A stretch of 42,692 nt of DNA from Bacteroidaceae bacterium (GCA_017647975.1 JAGCJL010000038.1:1-42692), one strand, 5' to 3'; positions 1 through 8,635 are shown, numbered from the stretch's first letter. Made by a program: numbers and translations. Notes: generated from the sequence alone by a model not told the origin.

Positions 1-127
1 TTACTTTACACTTGAATCAATAATAAATAAATCATTGACCCGTTGTACTGCTTGTCTGTATGGAATGTTTTCAAGGATCATCTTGCTTAACCGAGAACGT
101 TCTTTGCGTTCGTTCCCGAAAGCGTGT

Positions 128-159
128 GCAAAGGTAAGGCACATTTTTAAACTACCAAA
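128..159 (-). promoter_or_regulatory. Consensus Bacteroides-type promoter reading leftward out of the window
   Basis: On the minus strand the -33 box TTTG (156-159) lies exactly 19 bp before a -7 box TACCTTTGC (128-136), a full match to the Bacteroidales sigma-ABfr consensus. The transcript would start near 121 and run off the left edge. It begins with a short GC-richer stretch that can form a small GAACG/CGTTC hairpin, then holds the phrase GATCCTTGAAAACATTCC. The perfect promoter, AT-rich upstream DNA and untranslated leader fit an rRNA operon promoter, but no 16S sequence lies in the window, so the downstream gene is inference. Confidence 0.6.
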
Positions 160-440
160 CTATTTCCAAGATTTTTTCGAAAAAAGTCGAGAAAAAATTA
201 ACTGCACAACAAAAACCTGTGCAATTCACATAAATTCTATACATTTTTCGCAAAAACCGCGAGAAACTTTTTTTTGCTATAAAAACATTTAAACAGCCAA
301 TAGGTGATAAATGTTTTAAACCTCGCATCGCTATTGCTCGGCTAAAATATATTTTTTTTCTCAAAAACAAGAATAATTCAAAACTTTTTTCAAAAAAATC
401 AAAAAAAAGTGCATTTATGATAAAAAACAGACAGAAAACA

Positions 441-472
441 ACAACCTTAATAACCAAAGCTATCAAGGTTGT
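441..472 (-). terminator. Probable terminator of the btuB-btuG unit
   Basis: Arms ACAACCTT (441-448) and AAGGTTGT (465-472) form an 8-bp perfect stem with a 16-nt loop. On the minus strand it is followed by a U-rich tract (TGTTTTCTGTCTGTTTTTT). It lies about 40 nt past the stop of the BtuG-like gene. Confidence 0.45.
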
Positions 473-512
473 CTATAGGAAAGTCAAAATATACTGAAAT
501 GAATCTACATTA

Positions 513-1562
513 TTACCTCTTAACTACTTTTATAGGATTAAGACCTGCAGCATTTTTTTTCACCAACACACCATCTGCATCATAGAAATATACATCGCCG
601 TCGTTTATATAATCGGAAACAGTCACACAAATATATTCATCCGTCACACAAACCTTATAAGGCACTGGCAATTCATTCTCCTTAATCCAAGGCGAATCAA
701 CCTCACCCGAAGCTATATTATAAGAAAGGTATGTTATTGCAGCATTCCAATTCTCGTCATATTGCGAGTAGAAACCATATAAAGTTCCATTCAGGTTACA
801 GAATTCCGTCATATTTTGACATGCAACAGGAACTGAGACCTCGTCTTTAGTATTTATAAATTGCAGTGTACCCGGAATATCATAATAATTTCCATAAGAG
901 GCGACAAAAACTCCATTCTCAACAGCAACAACCGTCGAAGGATTCACCACGACATCAATCTTTTTAACCTCGGTAAATGTATTTAAATCAACAACCGAAA
1001 CAGTTTTATCATACCCCACCTCGGTACTGTAATCCATGCCGCCTGAATTTGCCACATAAAGTTTATCACCCGCTATAGCTATTCCCTCCGGATTACGCCC
1101 CACCTTTGCCTTGGCATCAACGTCAAGCGAAGCAGTATCAATACGTGCTACATAACCGTCGTAATATGTAACATAAACATTACCACCGGTTGCGGCCAAA
1201 TAGCGTGGTTGTCCTTCACATTTTATCTGTTTAATGGATTTTGCCTCCAAATCGGCAACCTCAATGGTAGATTCTCCGGCAACGGCTATATACATTTTTG
1301 AACCATAAACGATAATATCGTTAGCAGTATTACCCAAACCGCGATTGTTTTTCAAGAAGAAGCAATCGTCAACAACCTCGCCTGTTTCCATGTCAAATTT
1401 TGTCAGGGAAGAATTATTTGATTTCCAATCGCCAGAATTAAGCACATAGTAAACACTCTCGCCAACAGCAGCATTACCACCTCCCGAAGGAGTTTCATTA
1501 TCACACGCCATTAACACAAATGCCAAAAAAGCAAAAAACAGAATTTTCTTTAAATGTTTCAT
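513..1562 (-). CDS. btuG: BtuG-like surface B12-binding lipoprotein (YncE/DUF5074-type beta-propeller)
   Basis: A 349-residue lipoprotein. The signal peptide ends in the lipobox VLMAC with Cys20, and the following D-N-E acidic residues resemble the Bacteroidota surface-export signal. The rest consists of repeated beta-propeller blades with YncE-like phrases (GRNPEGIAIAGDKLYVANSG, NPSTVVAVENGVFVASYG). Its gene begins 18 nt after the btuB-like TonB receptor, in the same transcript behind a cobalamin riboswitch. In Bacteroides, BtuG is a seven-bladed propeller lipoprotein that caps BtuB and captures cobalamin at the cell surface. The architecture, size and position match, so I assign it to that family. 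B12 binding itself cannot be read from the sequence. No btuF, btuC or btuD gene is adjacent. Confidence 0.8.
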   Translation of the reverse strand: MKHLKKILFFAFLAFVLMACDNETPSGGGNAAVGESVYYVLNSGDWKSNNSSLTKFDMETGEVVDDCFFLKNNRGLGNTANDIIVYGSKMYIAVAGESTIEVADLEAKSIKQIKCEGQPRYLAATGGNVYVTYYDGYVARIDTASLDVDAKAKVGRNPEGIAIAGDKLYVANSGGMDYSTEVGYDKTVSVVDLNTFTEVKKIDVVVNPSTVVAVENGVFVASYGNYYDIPGTLQFINTKDEVSVPVACQNMTEFCNLNGTLYGFYSQYDENWNAAITYLSYNIASGEVDSPWIKENELPVPYKVCVTDEYICVTVSDYINDGDVYFYDADGVLVKKNAAGLNPIKVVKR

Positions 1563-1580
1563 AATAGCTATATTTATAAG

Positions 1581-3563
1581 TTAAAATAATATTGTCGCAG
1601 ATAAGCGCCAAGAGAAACCTGGCATTGGATAATTTGCAATAACCTCGTAATTATTATCAGAAACATTCAACAACTCACCCTGCATACGCAGAGATAATTT
1701 TCTGAAATTAAATTCATGATTCAATGTAAACGAATGGTCTATATATCCATTCATTTTATTCCTTGTAGTATTTTGTGGTAACATATAGCGTTCACCCACT
1801 GCCATCATTGTATAAGAGATATTAACCCAAGGATTCAGGAATGAGAGTATCAACTTGCCCGAATGTTCCGGCGTGTAAGGCAACTGATGACGATAATTTT
1901 TAGCCGAAGAATCTGTAACATCAACTGCATACATGTAAGAATAACCAATATCGGCTACCAACGAAACATCTTTCAACAAATCCACAGATGCCGAGAGAGT
2001 GACATCAATACCCGCAATATCTGCCTCGCCAAAATTCATCATTCTCCAGACATACATTGTTGGCAATGCAACTATTTTATCATATACCTTATTATAATAA
2101 GCATCAACAGTGAATGTCAAATCATCAAACACCGCAACAGCACCACCCCAAGTAACCCCGAAATTAGTTTGCAAAGCTCTTTCCGGTTTTAAATTCACAT
2201 TACCCAGACGTAGATAATACAAATCAGCAAACGTAGGTATTCTATAATTCTGTTTAAACGAAAGCCGTAAACGCAATGGCAAATAAAAGAACGGTTTATA
2301 AGAAAAAGCCAAAGAAGGAGAGAGCGAACGATAGGGAGCCGGCAAAGAAGCGACATTTTCTACCTCATCACGCACCCATGTACCCAAAAGAGAAGCCGTA
2401 GCAGATATTACCTTATTATTATATTGTGCCGCAAAAACAGTATAAGAGGAAAAACGTCGCGGAGCTTTGCTCTGCTCAAAATTATTCTCAAGAACAGAAT
2501 AAGAGAAATCACCAGTCAAAGCAATAGAAAAAGCTGAAAAAGGCGAGCACAAAACACCTAACGTTCCATAAAGCTCATTTTGAGTATTTTTATCCACCTG
2601 CACTCCGTTTGCATAATTACTACTCCACTCATTGTATTCCGAGAACTGATAATTATACTTCAACGCACTTTTTACCGTAATGCCACAATAGAGAGGAAGC
2701 TCATATTTCGCTTGAACAAAGAAATTATCGTCCCACAGACGCTCTTTGTTATCCTTATTATACAGGTTTACCGCTCCTGGCAAACCTCGCTCCGAATTAT
2801 AGCCATACAGTTTCAGGCGTAAATCACCACCACAAAAAACACCATAAACATTCCCCTCGTACGAAAGCGAATTAACATCACTGTTCACACGTCTCTCACG
2901 AGTTACTGTCTCTCCGTTAACAAGTGTAAAGGGATACCCACCATTGCTATGCAAGATATTGGCATTAAGTGAAACCGCCCACCTATTGGCAAAACACAAT
3001 TCCTGCCGCAATGCTGCATCGAGCAAGCCGAAAGAACCGCCGCCGACACGGGCATGGAAAGAGGTCTTTTGAGGCTTGAATGATTTAAGCGACAACGTTC
3101 CAGCAGAAGCGAACTCACGTGCTGTCTTAAAAATGTCATCGCCTTGACCAATTTCCATAGACAACAACGATATATTATCAAGGGAGAAACGTCCTATATC
3201 AACCAGCCCACTCTGAGTATCGGATATCATCATTCCATCATAACTTACAGCAGTATGCTTCGCTCCAAGACCACGTACCGAAATTGTTTTCAGGCCACCT
3301 ACACCTCCATAGTCACGAATATCAACACCTACCAGAGATTTAGCGACATCGGCAATAGAGAAAGCACCTAACCGCAAAAAATCTTTTTTATCCATAATAC
3401 GTTGCGGAACAGACGAAACAATTTCTGGAACAGGAATGTCTGTTACAACCTCCAGTTCCAAAAGATTATAATGCAACAACGTATCGGCATCCTGTGCCGA
3501 CAAACGGTTAAATCCCAATAGCAGCACGCAAAAAACGTGCAAAAAACATTTTGTCTTGAACAT
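1581..3563 (-). CDS. btuB: TonB-dependent outer membrane cobalamin receptor (BtuB-like)
   Basis: A 660-residue TonB-dependent receptor, predicted to import cobalamin or related corrinoids across the outer membrane with TonB energy. The chosen ATG at 3563 starts MFKTKCFLHVFCVLLLG, a typical signal peptide with cleavage near SAQ at residues 22-24. An upstream TTG at 3578 is in frame but less likely. The plug domain follows (DYGGVGGLKTISVRGLGAKH, then YDGMMISDTQSGLVDIG), then a barrel of about 22 amphipathic strands ending in an aromatic-type terminus (WRLSATILF). It is short compared with SusC proteins and lacks their N-terminal carboxypeptidase-like domain, as expected for BtuB. Substrate assignment rests mainly on the cobalamin riboswitch just upstream and the BtuG-like lipoprotein downstream. 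Confidence 0.85.
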   Translation of the reverse strand: MFKTKCFLHVFCVLLLGFNRLSAQDADTLLHYNLLELEVVTDIPVPEIVSSVPQRIMDKKDFLRLGAFSIADVAKSLVGVDIRDYGGVGGLKTISVRGLGAKHTAVSYDGMMISDTQSGLVDIGRFSLDNISLLSMEIGQGDDIFKTAREFASAGTLSLKSFKPQKTSFHARVGGGSFGLLDAALRQELCFANRWAVSLNANILHSNGGYPFTLVNGETVTRERRVNSDVNSLSYEGNVYGVFCGGDLRLKLYGYNSERGLPGAVNLYNKDNKERLWDDNFFVQAKYELPLYCGITVKSALKYNYQFSEYNEWSSNYANGVQVDKNTQNELYGTLGVLCSPFSAFSIALTGDFSYSVLENNFEQSKAPRRFSSYTVFAAQYNNKVISATASLLGTWVRDEVENVASLPAPYRSLSPSLAFSYKPFFYLPLRLRLSFKQNYRIPTFADLYYLRLGNVNLKPERALQTNFGVTWGGAVAVFDDLTFTVDAYYNKVYDKIVALPTMYVWRMMNFGEADIAGIDVTLSASVDLLKDVSLVADIGYSYMYAVDVTDSSAKNYRHQLPYTPEHSGKLILSFLNPWVNISYTMMAVGERYMLPQNTTRNKMNGYIDHSFTLNHEFNFRKLSLRMQGELLNVSDNNYEVIANYPMPGFSWRLSATILF

Positions 3564-3576
3564 ATAAAACTTTATC

Positions 3577-3597
3577 AAGACCTTTACCCGAGGTCTT
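3577..3597 (-). promoter_or_regulatory. Hairpin between riboswitch and btuB start (possible expression platform)
   Basis: AAGACCT (3577-3583) and AGGTCTT (3591-3597) pair with a 7-nt loop, ending about 14 nt before the btuB ATG. No U tract follows on the minus strand, so it would act on translation initiation rather than termination. This role is inference from its position. Confidence 0.4.
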
Positions 3598-3612
3598 TAT
3601 AAAACATACCGA

Positions 3613-3785
3613 ACAAGGCAGGTTTTCTGGCTCGTTCCCTTTCGACGCCTTCCCACCCTCACAGGGGGCAGTGGCTGAATGAATGTCGAAAGAATAAAGA
3701 ACTTACAGCTACGGGTATAGCTCCGGATTCTAACCGGATTCCCTTTTACTAACTGCCACAAAAGAGCGACAGCTACACCATTGTC
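3613..3785 (-). ncRNA. Cobalamin (AdoCbl-type) riboswitch
   Basis: Read on the minus strand, this leader carries the conserved blocks of the cobalamin riboswitch in order: GGAATCCGGTTAGAATCCGG, then CCCGTAGCTGTAA, GCCACTG, GGGTGGGAAGGCG and the B12 box CGAGCCAGAAAACCTGCC (3617-3634). It lies directly upstream of the btuB-like receptor and shares its promoter. In this family, cobalamin binding represses expression of uptake genes. Exact ends are approximate. Confidence 0.93.
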
Positions 3786-3790
3786 CGCAA

Positions 3791-3820
3791 CAAAAATACT
3801 ACTAAAAATACAAAATCAAA
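3791..3820 (-). promoter_or_regulatory. Promoter of riboswitch-btuB-btuG
   Basis: On the minus strand TTTG (3817-3820), an 18-bp spacer and TATTTTTG (3791-3798) match the Bacteroidales promoter consensus. Transcription would start about 7 nt further on, at the 5' end of the riboswitch. Confidence 0.6.
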
Positions 3821-3873
3821 AAAAAATGAAAGATTTTTTCCATAGCCACATACACGATATAAAAAAATAGTTG

Positions 3874-3882
3874 TACATTTGC
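3874..3882 (+). promoter_or_regulatory. -7 box of the ilvA-ridA promoter
   Basis: TACATTTGC matches the TAnnTTTG consensus and lies 18 nt before the ilvA ATG, implying a very short 5' UTR. No clear TTTG is seen at the -33 spacing. Confidence 0.45.
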
Positions 3883-3900
3883 GAATAAACATTAAAAACC

Positions 3901-5097
3901 ATGCTCACATTAGACAAGATCTACCATGCATCGTATGTACTAAAAGATGTCATACGTCGTACAGAGCTTATTCATGCTCCAAACATCAACAAAAAGTGTA
4001 ATATTTTCATCAAGCCCGAGAACTTGCAGCTAACAGGTTCATTCAAGGTTCGTGGTTCATATTACAAGATTTCACAGCTTTCAGAAGAAGAGAAGGCTAA
4101 AGGTGTAATCGCATGTTCTGCCGGCAACCATGCACAAGGTGTTGCACTTGCAGCAACAAAGAACGGCATCAAGTCAATCATCTGTCTCCCCGACTGTGCT
4201 CCAATATCAAAGATTGAAGCTACGAAGAACTATGGAGCAGAAATTTGCTTGGTTGAAGGCGTTTATGATGATGCATACAAACGTGCTATTGAACTAAGAG
4301 ATGAACATGGATATACATTTATACATCCATTTGATGATGAAGATGTTATCGCCGGACAAGGCACCATTGGTCTTGAAATCATAGAGCAGAAAAAAGACAT
4401 TGATGCTGTGATTGTTCCTATCGGCGGTGGTGGTATCATCTCTGGAATTGCATTCGCTATCAAGTCACTAAACCCCAACATCAAGGTTTACGGTGTTCAG
4501 GCAGCAGGTGCTCCAAGCATGAAAAACTCTATCGACCACAAGAAGATAGAACGCCTTGCAGCTGTATCTACTATTGCCGACGGTATTGCTGTAAAAGAAC
4601 CTGGACAGAACACATTCGATATTTGCAGCAACTATGTTGACGGCATAGTAACTGTTACCGATGACGAAGTTTCATCAGCAATACTCTCTATGATTGAACA
4701 GCACAAGCTCATCACAGAGGGTGCAGGAGCAGTCGCTGTTGCAGCAGCAATGTTCAACAAAGTTCCCATTGAAGGCAAGAATGTCGTATGTATCGTTTCT
4801 GGCGGTAATATTGATGTTAATATTCTTGACAGAGTCATCAAAAGAGGTTTGTTGACAGCCGGCCGTACAGCTTTGTTGAAGATTGAATTGATGGACCGTC
4901 CTGGACAGTTGGTACAGGTTTCACAAATCATCGCTGAACATGGCGGCAACATCACCGGAGTACACCATGAGCGTACTAACGCCAACAAGGCTATTACCGG
5001 TTGCTTTGTACGTATCAACATTGAAACACGCAATTTTGAGCACATCAATACCATTAAGGAAGCCTTGACAAAAGCAGGTTTCAACCTTTGGGATTAA
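3901..5097 (+). CDS. ilvA: Threonine ammonia-lyase (threonine dehydratase)
   Basis: A 398-residue PLP enzyme of fold type II that converts L-threonine to 2-oxobutanoate and ammonia, the first committed step of isoleucine synthesis. The PLP lysine is in LTGSFKVRG (Lys49). The phosphate-binding loop is PIGGGGIISG (about 174-183), and SGGN near 300 is the C-terminal PLP motif. Residues from about 325 form one ACT-like regulatory domain (RPGQLVQVSQIIAEHGGNIT). The single short regulatory domain is like the shorter IlvA/TdcB-type enzymes of Bacteria, not the two-domain E. coli IlvA. ATG 3901 is the natural start, directly after a -7 box. RidA follows 26 nt downstream, and the other ilv genes are in a separate operon at 11588-16702. 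Confidence 0.93.
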   Translation: MLTLDKIYHASYVLKDVIRRTELIHAPNINKKCNIFIKPENLQLTGSFKVRGSYYKISQLSEEEKAKGVIACSAGNHAQGVALAATKNGIKSIICLPDCAPISKIEATKNYGAEICLVEGVYDDAYKRAIELRDEHGYTFIHPFDDEDVIAGQGTIGLEIIEQKKDIDAVIVPIGGGGIISGIAFAIKSLNPNIKVYGVQAAGAPSMKNSIDHKKIERLAAVSTIADGIAVKEPGQNTFDICSNYVDGIVTVTDDEVSSAILSMIEQHKLITEGAGAVAVAAAMFNKVPIEGKNVVCIVSGGNIDVNILDRVIKRGLLTAGRTALLKIELMDRPGQLVQVSQIIAEHGGNITGVHHERTNANKAITGCFVRINIETRNFEHINTIKEALTKAGFNLWD

Positions 5098-5123
5098 AGA
5101 ATAACATTTTAACAAATAAAGAT

Positions 5124-5504
5124 ATGATTAAGAAAGTTTATACAAAGAATGCACCCGAGGCTATCGGTCCTTATTCACAAGCTATCATCTGCGGTAACAT
5201 GTTGTACACTTCAGGTCAAGTGCCCATCAACCCTGCTACCGGCAATGTTGAAACTGAAGGTATCACAGATCAGGCTACACAAGTCATGAAGAACCTTGCA
5301 GCAGTATTGGCTGAAGCAGGAACAAAGTTCGAGAATGTTGTTAAGACAACTTGTTTCCTTAGCGATATGGGGGATTTTGCAGCATTCAATGCTGTTTACG
5401 CACAGTATTTCACCAGCAACCCTGCACGCTCATGCGTAGCAGTAAAGACACTTCCAAAGAATGTCCTTGTGGAAGTTGAGGTTATTGCTGTTATTGAAGA
5501 ATAA
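5124..5504 (+). CDS. ridA: RidA family enamine/imine deaminase
   Basis: A 126-residue RidA/YjgF/TdcF family protein. It hydrolyses reactive enamine/imine intermediates such as 2-aminocrotonate and 2-aminoacrylate that threonine/serine dehydratases release. The family signature is visible: N-terminal APEAIGPYSQA, YTSGQVPINPATG, the catalytic arginine region NPARSCVAVKTLPKN, and the terminal VEVEVIAVIE. An upstream in-frame ATG at 5088 lies inside the end of ilvA and would add 12 unrelated residues, so ATG 5124 (MIKKVYTKNAPEAIGP) is preferred. Pairing with ilvA in one transcript fits removal of the IlvA product. It ends at a strong bidirectional terminator. Confidence 0.93.
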   Translation: MIKKVYTKNAPEAIGPYSQAIICGNMLYTSGQVPINPATGNVETEGITDQATQVMKNLAAVLAEAGTKFENVVKTTCFLSDMGDFAAFNAVYAQYFTSNPARSCVAVKTLPKNVLVEVEVIAVIEE

Positions 5505-5520
5505 TAGAATAAAATCATAA

Positions 5521-5558
5521 AATAATCAGGCATTTCTACTTAGAAATGCCTGATTATT
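5521..5558. terminator. Bidirectional terminator between ridA and the methyltransferase gene
   Basis: A perfect 17-bp stem (5521-5537 with 5542-5558) and a 4-nt ACTT loop, with A/T-rich flanks on both sides. It touches the stop codon of the minus-strand gene at 5559 and serves both convergent units. Confidence 0.88.
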
Positions 5559-6263
5559 TTATTTATATAACAGAAATATACAAGGAATTTTTGAAAGATC
5601 AGGAAGTTTTCCTTTCCACTCCTTGACAGTCTTTGTACAAACATATTCATCGGAACATGTTAGATTTGCCGCAATACAAAGTTTTGTTTGAGGACGACAA
5701 TGGGCAATGATATCCTCCATCATTTTGCCATTACGGTATGGAGTCTCTATAAACAACTGTGTCTGTTCCTCATTATATATACGCTGTTCAAGTTGGCGTA
5801 ACTTTTTCGCACGCTCATCGGGTTTTATAGGCAAATAACCATTGAATGCAAAACTTTGTCCATTGAATCCCGAAGCCATTACAGAAAGAATTATACTTGA
5901 AGGCCCCACCAGAGGTACAACTTTTAATCCCTTACGCTGTGCAACAGCCACAACATCGGCACCAGGATCCGCCACGGCCGGACAACCGGCCTCAGAAATA
6001 ACACCCATAGATTTACCGTCTATAAGAGGTTTAAGGAAACCGGCTACAACCTCGGGAGAAGTATGCTTGTTCAACTCAAAGAACTGCGAGCCATCGATAT
6101 CAAACTGTGGGTCAACCTTTCGTAAAAAACGTCGTGCCGAACGCACATCCTCAACAATAAAATGCCTTATTCCTGCTATAATTTCAGTATTGTGTTCCGG
6201 TAAGACATTCTTAATAGGAGTATCGCCCAAAGTCACAGGCAACAGATATAATGCAGTTTCCAT
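5559..6263 (-). CDS. SAM-dependent methyltransferase, tetrapyrrole-methylase fold (RsmI-related)
   Basis: A 234-residue member of the tetrapyrrole methylase (SAM-dependent) fold. The block SEAGCPAVADPGADVVAVAQ corresponds to the SDAGTPxISDPG motif of RsmI, the 16S rRNA C1402 2'-O-methyltransferase, and VPLVGPSSIILSVMASG matches the next conserved block. The N-terminal RsmI motif GTPIGNLxD is replaced by LLPVTLGDTPIKNVLP, and the protein is shorter than RsmI (about 280 residues). It looks like the divergent Bacteroidota paralogue of RsmI, whose substrate I do not know. It starts 3 nt after the stop of the GT2 gene and is the last gene of the unit. Confidence 0.75.
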   Translation of the reverse strand: METALYLLPVTLGDTPIKNVLPEHNTEIIAGIRHFIVEDVRSARRFLRKVDPQFDIDGSQFFELNKHTSPEVVAGFLKPLIDGKSMGVISEAGCPAVADPGADVVAVAQRKGLKVVPLVGPSSIILSVMASGFNGQSFAFNGYLPIKPDERAKKLRQLEQRIYNEEQTQLFIETPYRNGKMMEDIIAHCRPQTKLCIAANLTCSDEYVCTKTVKEWKGKLPDLSKIPCIFLLYK

Positions 6264-6266
6264 AAA

Positions 6267-7277
6267 TCATTTCAAACGGTTAAAATATTTTCTGCCACAC
6301 AAATAATATTGCCATAAAAGAAATGGCTTTTTACTATCCTGCGGAACAATGGTCAATTCCAGATTACGATTACGATCACACAAATACTCTTCACGCATAC
6401 GTTTATATTCGCAACGAGCTTTTATTACAGCTTTAAAATCACCCCACGAACCACATAACAAGAATTTCAGTGCCGCCACATAATCAAGCAACATACGCAC
6501 ACGCAGCACATGCATCAACTTCTTTTGTGGCATATTCTTATATAACAAAAGCAGATTGTTTCGAAAATTCAAATATGTCTTACGCGGATTACTCTTATTC
6601 AAGGTCGCACCGCCAACATGATAGACAACACTTTGCGGTACGCAGTAAACCTCTCCGCCTCTTGCATTCATACGCCAACATAGATCTATCTCCTCCATAT
6701 GTGCAAAGAAGCGGCCGTCAAACCCACCTAAAGCCCAAAAGTCTTTACTCCGAACCATCATTGCGGCACCTGTTGCCCAAAACACACGGCAGACATCATC
6801 ATATTGGCCCTTATCTTCCTCAACAACATCAAAGAGACGACCACGACAATAGGGATAACCATAACGGTCCACAAAGCCGCCCGAAGCTCCGGCATATTCA
6901 AAAAAAGCCTTATTTTTGTAGTCGAGAACTTTGGGCTGACAAGCCATTACCCCAGAATTTGCATCCATAAAGCCTAAAAGCGGAACAAGCCAGCCTGTTG
7001 TTACCTCGACATCAGAATTAAGCAGGAGATAATATTCTGCCTCAATTAGTTCAAGTGCCTTGTTGTAGCCACCGGCAAATCCATAGTTTCTGTCAAGACA
7101 GATAAGAGCCGCTTTAGGAAACTTATTTTTTACCACCTCAACGCTGTTATCAGTTGAAGCATTATCGGCAATATAGACCTTTGCCTCGGGGGAGCACTCA
7201 AGCACAAGCGGCAGGTAACGCTCAAGCATTTCCGCACCGTTATAGTTCAATATGACAACTGCTACCCTCTTGTTCAT
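6267..7277 (-). CDS. Glycosyltransferase family 2
   Basis: A 336-residue GT-A-fold glycosyltransferase. The N-terminus VAVVILNYNGAEMLERYLP and ADNASTDNSVEVV form the nucleotide-sugar-binding start of GT2 enzymes. LLNSDVEV holds the metal-binding Asp, and FFAHMEEIDLCWRM is the acceptor-site ED-type motif seen in rhamnosyl- and related WbbL-like transferases. The C-terminus (NNLLLLYKNMPQKKLMHVLRV) is amphipathic and may sit on the inner membrane. It probably adds a sugar to a lipid-linked surface glycan, with donor and acceptor unknown. Its ATG overlaps the mtaB TGA stop by 4 nt (ATGA), indicating translational coupling, although the functions are unrelated. Confidence 0.85.
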   Translation of the reverse strand: MNKRVAVVILNYNGAEMLERYLPLVLECSPEAKVYIADNASTDNSVEVVKNKFPKAALICLDRNYGFAGGYNKALELIEAEYYLLLNSDVEVTTGWLVPLLGFMDANSGVMACQPKVLDYKNKAFFEYAGASGGFVDRYGYPYCRGRLFDVVEEDKGQYDDVCRVFWATGAAMMVRSKDFWALGGFDGRFFAHMEEIDLCWRMNARGGEVYCVPQSVVYHVGGATLNKSNPRKTYLNFRNNLLLLYKNMPQKKLMHVLRVRMLLDYVAALKFLLCGSWGDFKAVIKARCEYKRMREEYLCDRNRNLELTIVPQDSKKPFLLWQYYLCGRKYFNRLK

Positions 7278-8635
7278 GAGAAAGAAGTTTTAGATTCAGC
7301 CATGTCGGCAAAGCCTATTACCTCGGTTACAGTAAGAGCCGACTTATCTTCATTGAAACCACCAAGACGCACCTGTACCAGACGATTCACGAAACACTTG
7401 TCGTGAGGCATCTCTACGCGAATATAATTATCAGTAAACCCGCCAATAGGCATACCTGAACGTGGTTTCTCAAACAATACGACAGCCTCTTTTCCCACAA
7501 AACGCTCATAAAAAGCAATACGTTTTTCTTCGGAAAGAGCTATAAGCAATTTACTACGTCTATGCTTCTCTGCAGGTGATACTGCACCTTCAATTTTTAA
7601 AGCCTTTGTTCCGGGACGTTCAGAATAACTGAATACATGTAATTGAGAAATATCAAGTCCCTTAATAAATTCATAAGCCTGCTCAAAAAGTTCCTCGCTC
7701 TCACCACGCGTACCCACAATCACATCGACACCGATAAATGCATCAGGCATAACCTCACGCACTTTGGCAATCTTTGCTGCAAACAATGCAGTTTCATAAC
7801 GACGGTGCATAAGTTTTAAAACCTCATCACTACCCGCCTGCAATGGTATATGGAAATGTGGCATAAAGCTACGTGACTTCGCCACATAGTCAATAATCTC
7901 ATCAGTGAGAAGATTGGGTTCTATTGAAGAGATTCTGTAACGCAGGATACCATCTACACCATCGAGCTCCTTTACCAACGAAGTAAAACTTTCACCGGTA
8001 GATTTTCCAAAATCACCAATATTTACACCGGTAATAACAATCTCTTTACCCCCTTCGTCGGCAGCCATCCTAGCCTTTTCAACAAGTTCGGAAATAAAAG
8101 GATTGCGACTACGTCCACGAGCAAAGGGAATAGTACAATAGGTGCAGAAATAATCACATCCATCCTGAACCTTCAAAAAATAGCGTGTACGGTCACCACG
8201 AGAACATGAATGGACAAAATTACGTACATCCTTTGTAGGTTGTGCAAACCACTCACCACATTCAGTATGTTTTTCAAGACGACCGAGATGTTCAAGCACT
8301 TCACCTTTTTTATCTATGCCAAGAACAACATCCACCCCTTCTTCTTTTGATAAACGTTCTGCCGAAAGTTGGGCGTAGCAACCTGTAACGACAACAAAGG
8401 CACCAGGATTTTGACGAATTAGTTTATGTATGACCTGACGGCATTTTTTCTCAGCCTCTTGGGTAACAGCACAACTATTTATAACACAAATATCAGCTAT
8501 TTCACCAGCTCTTGCCGTACGAATGCCAGCCTCCTGCAACTGACGTTCAATAGTGGCAGTCTCCGAGAAGTTCAGTTTACAGCCTAATGTAAAATATTTA
8601 GCTTTTTTATCTTTAAAAACAGTTTTATCAATCAT
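7274..8635 (-). CDS. mtaB: tRNA (t6A37) methylthiotransferase MtaB
   Basis: A 453-residue radical-SAM methylthiotransferase that converts t6A to ms2t6A at position 37 of ANN-decoding tRNAs. Domain order is UPF0004 (LGCKLNFSE, INSCAVTQEAEKKC and VTGCYAQ supply three cluster cysteines), the radical-SAM core with CDYFCTYCTIPFARGRSR (CxxxCxxC), and a C-terminal TRAM-like domain. The CKxN N-terminus and LHVFSYSERPGT mark MtaB rather than MiaB. A TTG at 8683 would extend it by 16 residues right up to the previous stop. ATG 8635 gives the family's normal length and is preferred. It ends in TGA, showing that TGA works as a stop in this genome. Confidence 0.92.
   Translation of the reverse strand: MIDKTVFKDKKAKYFTLGCKLNFSETATIERQLQEAGIRTARAGEIADICVINSCAVTQEAEKKCRQVIHKLIRQNPGAFVVVTGCYAQLSAERLSKEEGVDVVLGIDKKGEVLEHLGRLEKHTECGEWFAQPTKDVRNFVHSCSRGDRTRYFLKVQDGCDYFCTYCTIPFARGRSRNPFISELVEKARMAADEGGKEIVITGVNIGDFGKSTGESFTSLVKELDGVDGILRYRISSIEPNLLTDEIIDYVAKSRSFMPHFHIPLQAGSDEVLKLMHRRYETALFAAKIAKVREVMPDAFIGVDVIVGTRGESEELFEQAYEFIKGLDISQLHVFSYSERPGTKALKIEGAVSPAEKHRRSKLLIALSEEKRIAFYERFVGKEAVVLFEKPRSGMPIGGFTDNYIRVEMPHDKCFVNRLVQVRLGGFNEDKSALTVTEVIGFADMAESKTSFS

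Larger units (their letters stand above)
1..512. other. AT-rich intergenic region at left edge
   Basis: There is no convincing gene here. The open frames on both strands are low-complexity, Phe/Lys-rich translations of A and T tracts. The right part holds a probable terminator for the B12 locus (441-472). The left part holds a consensus promoter pointing out of the window (128-159), preceded on its own strand by many A/T tracts such as those at 175-200 and 345-410, as expected for an UP-like or curved element in front of a strong promoter. Confidence 0.6.

Noticed and set aside
35..292. Open frame of 85 codons on the plus strand at the left edge, and a 104-codon frame on the minus strand at 152-466
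   Set aside because: Both are translations of A/T tracts and of the strong promoter and its leader; no domain or plausible start context is visible.
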